Positions 56,187-64,000 are shown, counted from the stretch's first letter. The stretch is 64,000 nucleotides of DNA from Streptomyces globosus (GCF_003325375.1 NZ_CP030862.1:4343501-4407500), one strand, 5' to 3'. A program made the numbers and translations. The notes: generated from the sequence alone by a model not told the origin.

Positions 56187-57419
56187 CTACGTGAGGCGCG
56201 CCGAGGGAATCGGCCGCCTCAGCAGCACCACGGCCAGCACCGCCGCCGCAAGCACGGCGGAGACGGCCGGCAGCAGGGCCGTGGGGCCGCCCAACAGGGC
56301 GGCTCCGAGGGCCGATCCGCCGGCGATGCCCACCTGGAAGCCGGTGACGTACACCGAGGACGCACGGTCGGCGTCCCCCGCGGCCAGCCTCATGACTCCC
56401 GTCTGGAAGACGGGCCCGGCCGCAGCGAAGGCACCGCCCCACACCGCCACGGCGACGGCGGCCGCGGCCAGGCGCGCTGCGGGCGGCACCGGTGCGAACG
56501 CCAGCGCGAGCAGGGCCACTCCGGCCGTGAAAGCCGCCATGGTCACGGCCGCCGCGCGCTGCGGCGCCCGGTCGCCGTGCCGGCCGATCAGGTACGTCCC
56601 GACGGCCCCCGCGACACCGAAGGCCGCAAGCAGGGCGGTGACCGGTCCCGCACCGCCGCCCGCGGCGTCGGCCACGATGACGGCGAAGTAGGTGTAGCTG
56701 AGGAAGTGCGCGGTCACGAGGGCGACCGCGGTGCCGCACAGCCGCAGCACCGCGGGCCAGTCCACCTGCCCGCGCGCGTCCCCCCCGGCCCCGGCCCGAG
56801 CGGTGTCCTCCGGAACCGCGGCGGCCGCTCCCGGCCGGACGGCCCACACGAGCGCGCAGGTGACGGCCGCCGTGGCGGCCGCCAGCAGCAGGGCGGTGGC
56901 CCGCCAGCCGATGAGACCGCCGACCAGGGTCGTGCCCGGGCTCCCGACGATCGCCGCGAGCGACGCGCCGCCGAACACGGCGGCGGTGGCGCTCCCCACC
57001 TGCCCGCGGGGCACCATGGCCGCGGCCGCCGGGGCGACGAGCGACCAGAGCACCCCGTGTGTCAGGGCCGCGGCGACCCGGCTGACGGCCATCATCGCGA
57101 ACCCGGTCGAGGCGGCGGCCAGCACCTCGGCGGCGAACAGCACGACCAGGGAGGCCGCCAGCGCCGTGCCGCGCGACATGCGCGAGGCGAGCGCCACCGC
57201 GGGGACGGTGACGACCGCGGCGACCACCGCGTATCCGCTGATCAGCAGGCCGACCCGGCCCTCGGAGACGTCGAGGTCCCGGGCGATGTCGCGGATCAGC
57301 CCGACGGGGAAGACCTCGAAGGTGACATACACGAAGGTGGCCGCGGCGAGCACCGCCAGCCGGGCCGCGGTGGCGCCGGCCGGCCGGCGCGCCGCCGCCG
57401 TGGCCGCCGCAGGGCTCAT
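56187..57419 (-). CDS. MFS transporter, DHA1 / sugar-efflux type (cyclitol operon)
   Basis: A 410-residue, twelve-helix transporter of the same broad group as the one at 54716-55927 (FVYVTFEVFPVGLIRDIARDLDVSEG; GVLWSLVAPAAAAMVPR). It is the last gene of the cyclitol-type operon, joined to the upstream dehydrogenase by an ATGA overlap, so it probably exports the pathway product or imports a precursor. No catalytic domain is fused to it. Confidence 0.9.
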   Translation of the reverse strand: MSPAAATAAARRPAGATAARLAVLAAATFVYVTFEVFPVGLIRDIARDLDVSEGRVGLLISGYAVVAAVVTVPAVALASRMSRGTALAASLVVLFAAEVLAAASTGFAMMAVSRVAAALTHGVLWSLVAPAAAAMVPRGQVGSATAAVFGGASLAAIVGSPGTTLVGGLIGWRATALLLAAATAAVTCALVWAVRPGAAAAVPEDTARAGAGGDARGQVDWPAVLRLCGTAVALVTAHFLSYTYFAVIVADAAGGGAGPVTALLAAFGVAGAVGTYLIGRHGDRAPQRAAAVTMAAFTAGVALLALAFAPVPPAARLAAAAVAVAVWGGAFAAAGPVFQTGVMRLAAGDADRASSVYVTGFQVGIAGGSALGAALLGGPTALLPAVSAVLAAAVLAVVLLRRPIPSARLT

Positions 57420-58450
57420 CGGCCCGCACCGGCCGCGGCGGCGTCCATCCGTACGAGGATCTTCGGGCGGGTCCGCGCGCCGTCCGCGAGGCAGGCGAAG
57501 GCGGCGTCCGGTGCGGTGAGCGGGAAGACGCGGTCGACGAGGGCGTCCAGGTCCACGGCCCCTTCCTCGACGAGGGCCACGAGCCGGTCCCAGTGGCCGA
57601 TGCCGGACAGGACGCCGTGGACGGTGGCGTCCCGGATGACCAGGGCGGCCGCGTCGAAGCCGTCGACGGCGTGGTGCGGGGTGCCCAGTTGGGCCATCCG
57701 GCCGCCCGCGGCGACGAGGCGGACGGCCGCGCGGACGGCCGCGGTGCTGCCGGAGGCCTCCACCACGGCGTCGTAGCGCTCCTCGTCAGGGCCCGCGGGT
57801 GCGGCGGAGGCGCGCAGTCCCAGCCGCCGCGCCAGGTCGCGGGCCGCGGGCTGCGGGTCGAAGACGACGGGGTCGGCGCCGAGTGCCCGGGCCACCTGGG
57901 CGGCCGCGAGCCCGAGCGTGCCGCCGCCGAGGACCGCGACGCGGTCGCGGGCGCCGACGGCGAGCCGGTCGATGGCGTGGACGGCGGCGGCGGTCGGCTC
58001 CAGCAGGGCCCCCGCCTCGTCGGAGAGGGAGTCGGGGATGCGGGTCAGGGTGTCCGCGGGCGCGGTGATCAGTTCGGCGCCGGCTCCCGGGCAGTCGCCG
58101 AGCACGCCGATCTCGCTGCGGTCGGGGCAGTAGCGGATGCGGCCGGCGCGGCAGTGCGGGCAGGTGCCGCAGGGCCGGAAGTTGTGCCCGGAGACGCGCT
58201 GTCCGGCCAGCTCCGGGTCGGCGCCGGGGCCGAGGCCGACGACGGTGCCGATCCACTCGTGGCCGGGGACGAAGGGGTAGCTCTTCCAGCCGTCGCGGAG
58301 GTAGTTGCTCGTGCCGTCGTAGAAACCGAGGTCGGTTCCGCACAGGCCGAGCAGGGCCACCCGGACCAGCACCTCCCCGGGGCCGGGTGCGGGCGGCTCG
58401 ACCTCGGCGACGGACACCGCGCGGGGGCCGGTGAGCTGAATGGCTTTCAT
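57416..58450 (-). CDS. Zinc-dependent MDR alcohol/polyol dehydrogenase
   Basis: A 344-residue MDR enzyme with both zinc sites: catalytic ligands in GLCGTDLG and PGHEWIG, and the four-Cys structural lobe CGTCPHCRAGRIRYC. The cofactor motif is VLGGGTLGLAAAQVARALGA. It resembles threonine/sorbitol-type dehydrogenases that oxidise sugar or cyclitol hydroxyls. In acarbose-type clusters an MDR enzyme (AcbL) acts on the C7 cyclitol, so a similar role is inferred. ATGA overlaps at both ends join it to the isomerase and the MFS gene. Confidence 0.88.
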   Translation of the reverse strand: MKAIQLTGPRAVSVAEVEPPAPGPGEVLVRVALLGLCGTDLGFYDGTSNYLRDGWKSYPFVPGHEWIGTVVGLGPGADPELAGQRVSGHNFRPCGTCPHCRAGRIRYCPDRSEIGVLGDCPGAGAELITAPADTLTRIPDSLSDEAGALLEPTAAAVHAIDRLAVGARDRVAVLGGGTLGLAAAQVARALGADPVVFDPQPAARDLARRLGLRASAAPAGPDEERYDAVVEASGSTAAVRAAVRLVAAGGRMAQLGTPHHAVDGFDAAALVIRDATVHGVLSGIGHWDRLVALVEEGAVDLDALVDRVFPLTAPDAAFACLADGARTRPKILVRMDAAAAGAGR

Positions 58451-59238
58451 CGTGGATCCTCGGGTCGGGTGGGTTCGGCCGCGGCGCGGCACAGTCTGAT
58501 GTCCTCGGGCAGGCGGGCGGCCCCCGCGCCCCGGTAGTCGTTCTCCACGAGCACGGAGCGGGCCGCGGACCGTGCCAGCAGTGCGGGCAGTTCCGCGAAG
58601 GCCGAGCCGGGGGCCGCCGGGCCGGCCGCGGGGTCCTTCACGTGCAGGTCGGGCAGGAGCAGCCCGGCCGCCCCGGCCTCGCGGGCGAAGGCCAGGGGGT
58701 CCTCGCCTGCGTCGCGGAGGTTGCCGGTGTCGAGCACCAGGCGCAGGGCCGGGTGGTCGACGCGGCGGGCCAGGGCGAGGAGGTCGCGGTGGCCGAGGGG
58801 GGACTCGTAGGCGAGGACGAGGCCCGCCGACGCGGCGCGTTCGCACAGCGTGCGCAGGGCATCGGCGGTGCCGGCGCGCAGTCCTGCGGTGGCGGGCGTG
58901 CTGCGCCGGAAGCCGGGGACGTGCAGCACCCCGGCGCCGAGGCGGAGCGCGCAGTCCTGGGCGCGCTCCAGGAGGGCGAGCGCCGCCGGGTTGGCGGTGC
59001 CCCGCTCCTCGGCGAGGCCGAGGTCGTTGACGTGGTTGACGGCGAGGACCGGCACCGGGATGTCCCCGGCGATCGCCGCGGCTTCGCGCAGTGCGGCGGG
59101 TTCGCCGAGCGGGGTGCCGCGGTGGGCGCCGCCGTAGTCCAGGTGCAGCAGGTCCGCCCCGGCGGCGAGTGCGGTGCGGGCGGCGCGGCGCCGGTCGGTG
59201 CCGATCCGCCACTGGGGCGCGGCGACGGCCGGGGTCAT
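58447..59238 (-). CDS. Sugar phosphate isomerase/epimerase (xylose isomerase-like TIM barrel)
   Basis: A 263-residue TIM-barrel protein of the AP endonuclease 2 / xylose isomerase-like family. Putative metal ligands are Glu in LAYESPLGH, Asp in LVLDTGNLRD, His in LLPDLHVKDP and Glu in LVENDYRG. The family isomerises or epimerises sugars, keto-inositols and related polyols. In this operon it may epimerise a keto-cyclitol between the two dehydrogenase steps. ATGA overlaps on both sides. Confidence 0.85.
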   Translation of the reverse strand: MTPAVAAPQWRIGTDRRRAARTALAAGADLLHLDYGGAHRGTPLGEPAALREAAAIAGDIPVPVLAVNHVNDLGLAEERGTANPAALALLERAQDCALRLGAGVLHVPGFRRSTPATAGLRAGTADALRTLCERAASAGLVLAYESPLGHRDLLALARRVDHPALRLVLDTGNLRDAGEDPLAFAREAGAAGLLLPDLHVKDPAAGPAAPGSAFAELPALLARSAARSVLVENDYRGAGAARLPEDIRLCRAAAEPTRPEDPR

Positions 59239-60329
59239 GCCGGCCCGCCGATCAGGATGGCGGCCTTGAGGACCCGCCGGCCGCCTGCGGACCGGTCGTC
59301 CGCGTCGAGGACGGAGTTGACGAGGCCGGCGGCGCCTTCCAGGTCCACGGTGTGGGTGAGGACGCCGGCCCCCGCCGGTGCGGAGCCGCTGGCCAGGAGG
59401 AGGTCGAAGGCCTGCCGCAGGTGCTCTCCGCCCACCCCGCGGTGCCCGTACAGCAGCAGGGGGCCGGCCGGGCGGTCGAGGCGGTGCACCCGGGGCGGCC
59501 AGGGCCGGCCCCCGCAGTTGTCCGCACGCAGCGCCGCGACGTCGACGGGCCCGGCGGTCAGTGGGACGGGGCCTTCCGGCAGGCCGGCGTGCACGTCCAC
59601 GAGGAGGGTGCCCCGGACGTGGCGGTCGAGGGCGGCCAGCGCCTGCCGCGTTCCGGTGCGCGGGGTGGCGATCACGGCGGCGACCGGCCCCGGGAGCCCG
59701 GCCAGCATGTGCGGAAGGCCGGGGTCGAGCGGGTGGACGGCGTCGGCGCCGTGCCCCACGAGCAGGGTGCGCAGGCCGGGGAGTTCGCGCCGCCAGGCCT
59801 CGCGGGCGAGCCGGCCGACGGTGCCGTCGCCCCAGACGGCCAGGGCGGCGGGCCGCACCGTGTGCCGGGCGATCCGCAGCCCGTACAGGACGGACGCGAG
59901 GGGCTCGGCGAGGGCGGCGGCCCGGGGCGCTGCGGCGCCGTCCGGGACGGGAAGGACCAGCCCGGCGCGGACGGCGGCGGCGGGGATGCGGGTGCGCTCG
60001 GCCCACAGGCCGGGCAGGTTGTGCCCGAGGAGGAAGGACGGGTCGCCGGGGTGGGTGGGGTTGACGGTGACGAGCCGGCCGGCGGGCAGCCCGGAGTCGC
60101 CGGGCTCGACGACGCGGGCCACGCCCTCGTGGCCGGGGACGGGGCTGGGGTCGCGGCGCAGGCCGCGCAGGATCTGCCAGTCGGTGCCGCAGATGCCGGC
60201 GGTCAGCGGGGCCAGCAGCATGTCGCCGGGCGCGAGGGGAGGCGTCGGCACCTCGGCCACTTCGACGCGGGTACGGCCGCGGGCGTCCGCGGGCAGGCGC
60301 CGCAGCGCGCGGTGGGTCGCCGCGCTCAT
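59235..60329 (-). CDS. MDR alcohol dehydrogenase lacking the structural zinc lobe
   Basis: A 364-residue MDR protein with GICGTDWQ and PGHEGVARV for catalytic zinc and AVWGDGTVGRLA for nucleotide. The four-Cys structural lobe is missing (VTVNPTHPGDPSFLLGHNLPG in its place), and a Lys/Ser pattern differs from the neighbour at 57416. Such enzymes occur in C7-cyclitol and glucose dehydrogenase-like groups. It is probably a second cyclitol or sugar oxidation/reduction enzyme. Coupled to its neighbours by ATGA overlaps. Confidence 0.83.
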   Translation of the reverse strand: MSAATHRALRRLPADARGRTRVEVAEVPTPPLAPGDMLLAPLTAGICGTDWQILRGLRRDPSPVPGHEGVARVVEPGDSGLPAGRLVTVNPTHPGDPSFLLGHNLPGLWAERTRIPAAAVRAGLVLPVPDGAAAPRAAALAEPLASVLYGLRIARHTVRPAALAVWGDGTVGRLAREAWRRELPGLRTLLVGHGADAVHPLDPGLPHMLAGLPGPVAAVIATPRTGTRQALAALDRHVRGTLLVDVHAGLPEGPVPLTAGPVDVAALRADNCGGRPWPPRVHRLDRPAGPLLLYGHRGVGGEHLRQAFDLLLASGSAPAGAGVLTHTVDLEGAAGLVNSVLDADDRSAGGRRVLKAAILIGGPA

Positions 60330-61342
60330 CGGACGATCCCCGGCAGCCAGCGCCCGATCCGCTCGGCGCCCTGGAGCGGGTCCACGGCGCCGGGCCCGCA
60401 GAAGACGAGCCGCTCGGCGAGCCAGGCGCCGTCCCTGCCCGGGTCGGCGTACGAGGCGGGGGCGGCGAGTTGGCGGCGCAGCTCGTCGGCGTAGCGGGCG
60501 CCGAGCCCTTCGACGACTCCCCCGCCGAGGCCGAGCAGGTCGAGGTGGGGGTCTAGGCACCACAGGGTGCGCAGCAGGTTCGCGACGGGTTCGACGCAGA
60601 GTTCGAGGAGGCGGCGCGCGGCGGGGTCGCCGTCGGCGAGTGCCGCGGGCAGCCAGGCGGGGAGGCCGGGGCCCGCGTCGATGCCGAGGCGGGCGGCGAC
60701 GCGGGCGATGCCGGGTCCGGAGGCGACGGAGGCGAGGTGGTCGGGTGCCCCGCATTCGCACAGCAGGCCCGTCCGCTCCGGCGCAGCGCCGGTGACCATG
60801 GCGGGGAGGTGGCCGACCTCGCCCTGGAGGCCGCGGTCGTCGACGGGTATCCGGCGGCTGTCCAGGTCGGCGACGCGCAGGGCGATGCCGCTGCTGATCG
60901 TCAGGTAGCCGATGCGGCGGGTGCCGTGCCGGGCGTGTTCGACGACGAAGTCGGCGAGGGCGGCGGTGACGTCGTTGACGAGGCTCCAGGCGACGTCGGG
61001 GCGGCGGCGGCGCAGTTCCGCCCCGAGGTCGTAGGGCTCGGCCTCGGCTCCCCACAGGGGGGCCGATCCGTAGACGGTGCCGGTGAGGTGGTCGATGGCC
61101 GCCCCGAAGGAGAGTGCGGCGGCGGCGCCTCGGGGGGCGGCCGCGCACAGCATGTCGACCATGTCGGCGCGGAGTTCGGTGACGGGCCGGCCGGGGTGGT
61201 TGAGCCGGCTCGGGGAGCGGAGCCGTTCGACGGGGGCTCCGGGCCCGCCGGTCCGCAGCCGCGTCCAGGTGCCGCCGATGTCGGCCGCGAGGGTCGCGCG
61301 TGCGGCCGTGGTCCCGGGGGGCGCAGCCGGGGGCGCGGTCAC
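60326..61342 (-). CDS. ROK-family sugar/cyclitol kinase
   Basis: A 338-residue ROK kinase with phosphate motif ADIGGTWTRL (about residues 19-28), catalytic Asp in VNDVTAAL, and the ROK zinc region GEVGHLPAM ... CECGAPDHLAS, where the last Cys of CxCGxxGC is a His. ROK-type kinases phosphorylate glucose and, in acarbose and validamycin pathways (AcbM, ValC), the 7-hydroxyl of the C7 cyclitol. Next to a valiolone synthase-type cyclase this is the most likely job. ATGA overlaps on both sides. Confidence 0.85.
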   Translation of the reverse strand: MTAPPAAPPGTTAARATLAADIGGTWTRLRTGGPGAPVERLRSPSRLNHPGRPVTELRADMVDMLCAAAPRGAAAALSFGAAIDHLTGTVYGSAPLWGAEAEPYDLGAELRRRRPDVAWSLVNDVTAALADFVVEHARHGTRRIGYLTISSGIALRVADLDSRRIPVDDRGLQGEVGHLPAMVTGAAPERTGLLCECGAPDHLASVASGPGIARVAARLGIDAGPGLPAWLPAALADGDPAARRLLELCVEPVANLLRTLWCLDPHLDLLGLGGGVVEGLGARYADELRRQLAAPASYADPGRDGAWLAERLVFCGPGAVDPLQGAERIGRWLPGIVR

Positions 61343-62022
61343 CGGCCCTCCCCCGTACGGGCGGCGGCCGGCTCGGGGGTGGTCAGGACCAGGCGGGCGG
61401 GGCCGGCCGGGGAGGCGGCGGCCCGGAAGCCGCGGAAGTCTGGGTACCGCTCGGCTTCGCCGTCGTGGGCGGTGAGGCCGCCGATGACGATGGTGCGTGC
61501 GCCGCTGTCCAGGCCGGCCCGGACTCCGGCGGGCGAGTCCTCGAAGACGAGGGTGGAGGCCGGGTCCGCCCCGAGGGCTGCGGCGGCGCGCAGGAAGCCC
61601 TCGGGGTGGGGCTTGCCGTGCTCGACGTCGTCCGCCGTGACCATGAGCGCGGGCAGCGGCAGTCCGGCGGCGGCCATGCGGACCTCGGCCAGCCTGCGGC
61701 CGGCCGAGGTCACGACGGCCCAGGAGCCGGGCGGCAGGGCGGCGAGGAGTTCGGCGGCGCCCGGGACGGCGGTGATGCCGGAGGTCTCGGACTCCTCGTG
61801 CGCGACGAGCCGCCGCGTCTCGGATTCGGCGAGCGGCGGGTCGGCGAGGAAGCGGCCGACGGTCTCCCGGGTGGGGCGGCCGTGGGCGTAGGCCAGTACC
61901 TCGGCGAGGTCCAGTCCGTGGCGTGTGCAGAAGCCGGCCCAGGTGGACTCCACGAGTCCGGTCGAGTCGACCAGCGTGCCGTCCATGTCGAACAGCAGCG
62001 CCGAGGTGGGTATGTCTGACAA
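61339..62022 (-). CDS. HAD-superfamily phosphatase (subfamily IA)
   Basis: A 227-residue HAD enzyme: motif I LLFDMDGTLVDST (nucleophile Asp), motif II VVTSAGRR, Lys in GKPHPEGF, and acidic motif VFEDSPAG. The cap domain at about 20-85 fits beta-phosphoglucomutase-like phosphatases. It may dephosphorylate a sugar or cyclitol phosphate (compare AcbJ-like proteins). The start is a TTG at 62022, four bases after AGGAGG. It follows the SDR gene after 54 bases, the only gap in the operon. Confidence 0.9.
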   Translation of the reverse strand: MSDIPTSALLFDMDGTLVDSTGLVESTWAGFCTRHGLDLAEVLAYAHGRPTRETVGRFLADPPLAESETRRLVAHEESETSGITAVPGAAELLAALPPGSWAVVTSAGRRLAEVRMAAAGLPLPALMVTADDVEHGKPHPEGFLRAAAALGADPASTLVFEDSPAGVRAGLDSGARTIVIGGLTAHDGEAERYPDFRGFRAAASPAGPARLVLTTPEPAAARTGEGR

Positions 62023-62076
62023 GGGTCCTCCTGGGTCGTGGTCGCCGGGCTGCCCGGCCGTGCTGGGGGTGGCGCC

Positions 62077-62850
62077 CTACTGGCGCGGGGCGTCCAGGGG
62101 CCGCGACTGGGACGCCGGGAGTCCTTCGCGGACCGGCGACCAGCTGCCGTCGGGCTGCACCACGAGTGCCTCGCCGTGCTCGGCCGCTCCGCGGGTGCGG
62201 GCGAGCCGGTCGGCGAGCGGGGCGAAGGCGGCCGGGGCCATGTAGCCGCTGTAGTCGAAGTCCTGGGGGCGGCGGGCCCGGATACCGGGGGTGTCGACCA
62301 TGCCGGCGGGCAGCGCCTGGACGAACCGGACCTCGGCGGGGTCGGTCTCCTGCGCGAGGGAGCGGACGAGGGAGTCGGCTGCGGCCTTGGTCGCGGCGTA
62401 ACCGGCGCGCCCGGGGCCGGCGTTGTAGACCACCTCGGACGAGACGTGCAGGAACAGGCCGGGGGCGGCGGCCCGCAGCAGGGGCATGGCGACCCTCAGC
62501 GTGCGGGCCAGGCCGTGGACGTTGACGGCGAACTGGTCGAGCCAGTCGGCCTCGCCGGTCTCCAGGAACGGCTCGCGCCGGGAGGTGAAGTAGACGGCCG
62601 AGTAGCAGACGAGGTCGGCGCGGGCGGGCAGGCCGGAGCGGAGCGCCTCGGCGGAGGCACCGGCGTCCCTGAAGTCCAGGGGGTGCCAGACCAGGGCGTC
62701 GCCGCCCGGGCCGGCCGGGCGGCTGCGGCTGAAGACGTGGGTCTCGATGCCGCGGGCGGCCCAGGCGTCGGCGATGCCTCGGCCGATGCCCGTGGACCCG
62801 CCGACGACGACCGCGGTGGCCGGGGGTGCGGTGCGGTCGGGGGAGGTCAT
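62077..62850 (-). CDS. SDR-family oxidoreductase (possible cyclitol dehydrogenase)
   Basis: A 257-residue classical SDR: cofactor motif VVVGGSTGIGRGIADAW, catalytic Ser-Tyr-Lys with YAATK, and HVSSEVVYNAG in the active-site strand. It probably reduces or oxidises a ring ketone; acarbose clusters have a similar enzyme (AcbN). GTG/ATG choice is settled by the ATGA overlap with the cyclase stop at 62847-62850. Confidence 0.88.
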   Translation of the reverse strand: MTSPDRTAPPATAVVVGGSTGIGRGIADAWAARGIETHVFSRSRPAGPGGDALVWHPLDFRDAGASAEALRSGLPARADLVCYSAVYFTSRREPFLETGEADWLDQFAVNVHGLARTLRVAMPLLRAAAPGLFLHVSSEVVYNAGPGRAGYAATKAAADSLVRSLAQETDPAEVRFVQALPAGMVDTPGIRARRPQDFDYSGYMAPAAFAPLADRLARTRGAAEHGEALVVQPDGSWSPVREGLPASQSRPLDAPRQ

Positions 62851-64000
62851 GCGCCCACCTGCTCGGGGACGCGGGCCGGCGCCGCGGCGGCGGGCTCGGC
62901 GGGGCGGTGGTGCTCCCACAGCAGGGCGGCGGCGTCGCGGAGTTCGCCGGGGGTGACGTCGTTGACGAAGCGGTGGCGGCCGATGCCCATCGGCAGCGGG
63001 AGCCGCTGCCGGCCGTCGCGGTGGCGGACGGTGTCGCGCAGCGCGTCCTCCAGCAGGGCGGTGTCGTGCAGGACGTCGTTCCAGGCGGGCAGGCCGAGGC
63101 CGCGGATCGCGGAGTGGATGCGGTCGGCCTGGGCGGCGGTGACGTCTCCCCGCAGTGTGGCCATGGCGGTGGTCAGCGCCATGTCGATGACGACGGCCTC
63201 GCCGTGGAGCAGCTCGGGCAGGGCGTGCATTTCCAGGGTGGGGCTGAAGGTGTGGCCGTAGTCGACGCAGCGCTCCAGCTCCGACTCCCACAGGTTGGGC
63301 TGGAGTTCTTCGAGCATGAGGTGGATGGCCTCGGCGACGATGGCGTCGGAGGCGGCGGCGAGTTCCGGGGTCGTGCCCTGGAACCGGTCGGCGCGGACGG
63401 CCGGGCCGTGCTCCTCCAGCAGGCGGAACAGGTCCTCGGAGCGGATGAGGGCCATCTTCAGGATCTCGGCGAGGCCGTTGCTGACGTGCCGGTACGGCAG
63501 GCTGCGCAGGAAGGTCCGGTCGAGGAAGGTCGCCGTGGCCGGCGCGTAGGTGCCGAGCCGGTTCTTCCCGCGCTCGTAGTTGACGCCGGTCTTGACGCCG
63601 ACTCCGGCGTCGACCAGGCCGATCAGGGTGGTGGGGATCCGGATGTAGGGCGTTCCGCGCCGGTAGAGGCTGGCGGCGAAGCCGACGATGTCGGTGAGCA
63701 CGCCGCCGCCGATCGCGAGGACGGGCTCGCGGCGGCGGTCGATCCCGAAGTCGTTCATCGCGTCGACGACGCGGGAGACGGCGTCCCACTGCTTGACGGT
63801 CTCGTCGGCGCGCAGCGGGACGACGGCGGCCTCGATGCCGTGGGCGGCGAACCAGTCGCGCACCTGGGCCCCGTAGAGCACGTCGACGTTCTCGTCGATG
63901 ACGACGAGGCGCCGCTCGCCCCGCTTCATGGGCACGTCGGGGCACCCGTCGAGCAGCGCCGTGTTGCCGGGTTCGAAGAGGCCGTCGGAGCTGACGACGT
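62847..64000 (-). CDS. Sugar phosphate cyclase, 2-epi-5-epi-valiolone synthase-type (N-terminus beyond window)
   Basis: At least 384 residues are visible; the frame continues through the right edge (VVSSDGLFEPGNTALLDG precedes the GTG at 63935), so the true start is outside. Family motifs are RRLVVIDENVDVLYG, GGGVLTDIVGFAASLYRRG, TPYIRIPTTLIGLVDAGVG, KTGVN and NGLAEILKMAL, plus metal-site WESELERCVDYGHTFSPTLEM and LLHGEAVVIDM. This is the dehydroquinate synthase-like superfamily; the SLYRRGTPYIR and GVGVKTGVN signatures favour the sedoheptulose 7-phosphate-using branch over true dehydroquinate or 2-deoxy-scyllo-inosose synthases. EEVS, EVS and DDGS cannot be told apart by eye. First visible gene of the operon. 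Confidence 0.88.
   Translation of the reverse strand, partial: VVSSDGLFEPGNTALLDGCPDVPMKRGERRLVVIDENVDVLYGAQVRDWFAAHGIEAAVVPLRADETVKQWDAVSRVVDAMNDFGIDRRREPVLAIGGGVLTDIVGFAASLYRRGTPYIRIPTTLIGLVDAGVGVKTGVNYERGKNRLGTYAPATATFLDRTFLRSLPYRHVSNGLAEILKMALIRSEDLFRLLEEHGPAVRADRFQGTTPELAAASDAIVAEAIHLMLEELQPNLWESELERCVDYGHTFSPTLEMHALPELLHGEAVVIDMALTTAMATLRGDVTAAQADRIHSAIRGLGLPAWNDVLHDTALLEDALRDTVRHRDGRQRLPLPMGIGRHRFVNDVTPGELRDAAALLWEHHRPAEPAAAAPARVPEQVGA

Noticed and set aside
56126..56194. Short plus-strand open frame of 22 codons in the AT-rich gap
   Set aside because: No ribosome site, extends into the MFS gene end, and composition gives no support for coding.
62847..64000. Dehydroquinate synthase (AroB) as the identity of the cyclase
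   Set aside because: Operon partners are cyclitol-type enzymes, not shikimate genes, and the SLYRRGTPYIR and GVGVKTGVN signatures match the valiolone synthase branch better.
1..64000. tRNA, rRNA, insertion sequences, integrases, attachment sites and CRISPR arrays
   Set aside because: Looked for on both strands by eye; no tRNA T-loop pattern, transposase or integrase motif, or regular spaced repeat was found.

Overview
The window is very GC-rich, coding-dense actinobacterial DNA. Strong third-position GC, GTG and TTG starts, 4-base ATGA/GTGA/TTGA gene overlaps, two conservons (cvnABCD) and a DUF6397-type gene all point to Streptomyces or a close relative. I see no rRNA, tRNA, insertion sequence or CRISPR array.

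Region 1 (1-10.9 kb). A bacterial nitric oxide synthase is cut by the left edge, followed by a FUSC-type exporter and a histidine phosphatase. Next comes a probable light/stress module: an ECF sigma factor, a LitR-like MerR regulator with a cobalamin-type sensor domain, a photolyase, and an SDR/DUF2867 protein (the last three form a minus-strand operon). Divergent from it are an Lrp/AsnC regulator, a cytochrome P450 and a flavin monooxygenase. No carotenoid synthesis genes are visible beside it.

Region 2 (10.9-26.9 kb). This holds housekeeping and transport genes: MltG, an ABC exporter divergent from its likely MarR repressor with a palindrome between them, a large FAD/Fe-S D-lactate dehydrogenase, a heterodimeric ABC exporter with complementary degenerate ATP sites, a YdjM-like membrane hydrolase, a Ski2-like helicase with DUF3516, TesB, a YchJ protein and a DUF6397 protein.

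Region 3 (27-41.5 kb). Two conservons flank a mixed block. The first (minus strand) is headed by an MHYT membrane sensor and trailed by an extra roadblock gene. The second (plus strand) has a CvnA with a degenerate kinase core. Between them lie a methyltransferase, an MpaB-family oxygenase, a TsaA/TrmO-like methyltransferase, small hypothetical genes and an amidase.

Region 4 (41.5-49.3 kb). This is an extracytoplasmic redox region: an HhH endonuclease-like protein, a secreted CAP protein, a secreted hypothetical protein, then a four-gene operon (DsbD-gamma-like thioredoxin lipoprotein, TlpA-like protein, CcdA, DsbD-alpha-like lipoprotein), then an OmpR-type two-component system. The CAP gene and the thioredoxin operon share an upstream element placed at exactly the same distance from their -10 boxes.

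Region 5 (49.3-64 kb, all minus strand). This looks like a natural-product or specialised sugar locus. One block has a quinone oxidoreductase, three acyltransferase-3 proteins (two with long identical DNA tracts), an alpha/beta hydrolase and an MFS exporter. The next is a translationally coupled operon with a sugar phosphate cyclase of the 2-epi-5-epi-valiolone synthase type, an SDR, a HAD phosphatase, a ROK kinase, two MDR dehydrogenases, a sugar isomerase/epimerase and a second MFS exporter. The cyclase runs off the right edge. I infer a C7-cyclitol-type pathway whose product may be acylated and exported. The acyl-cyclitol link is inference only.
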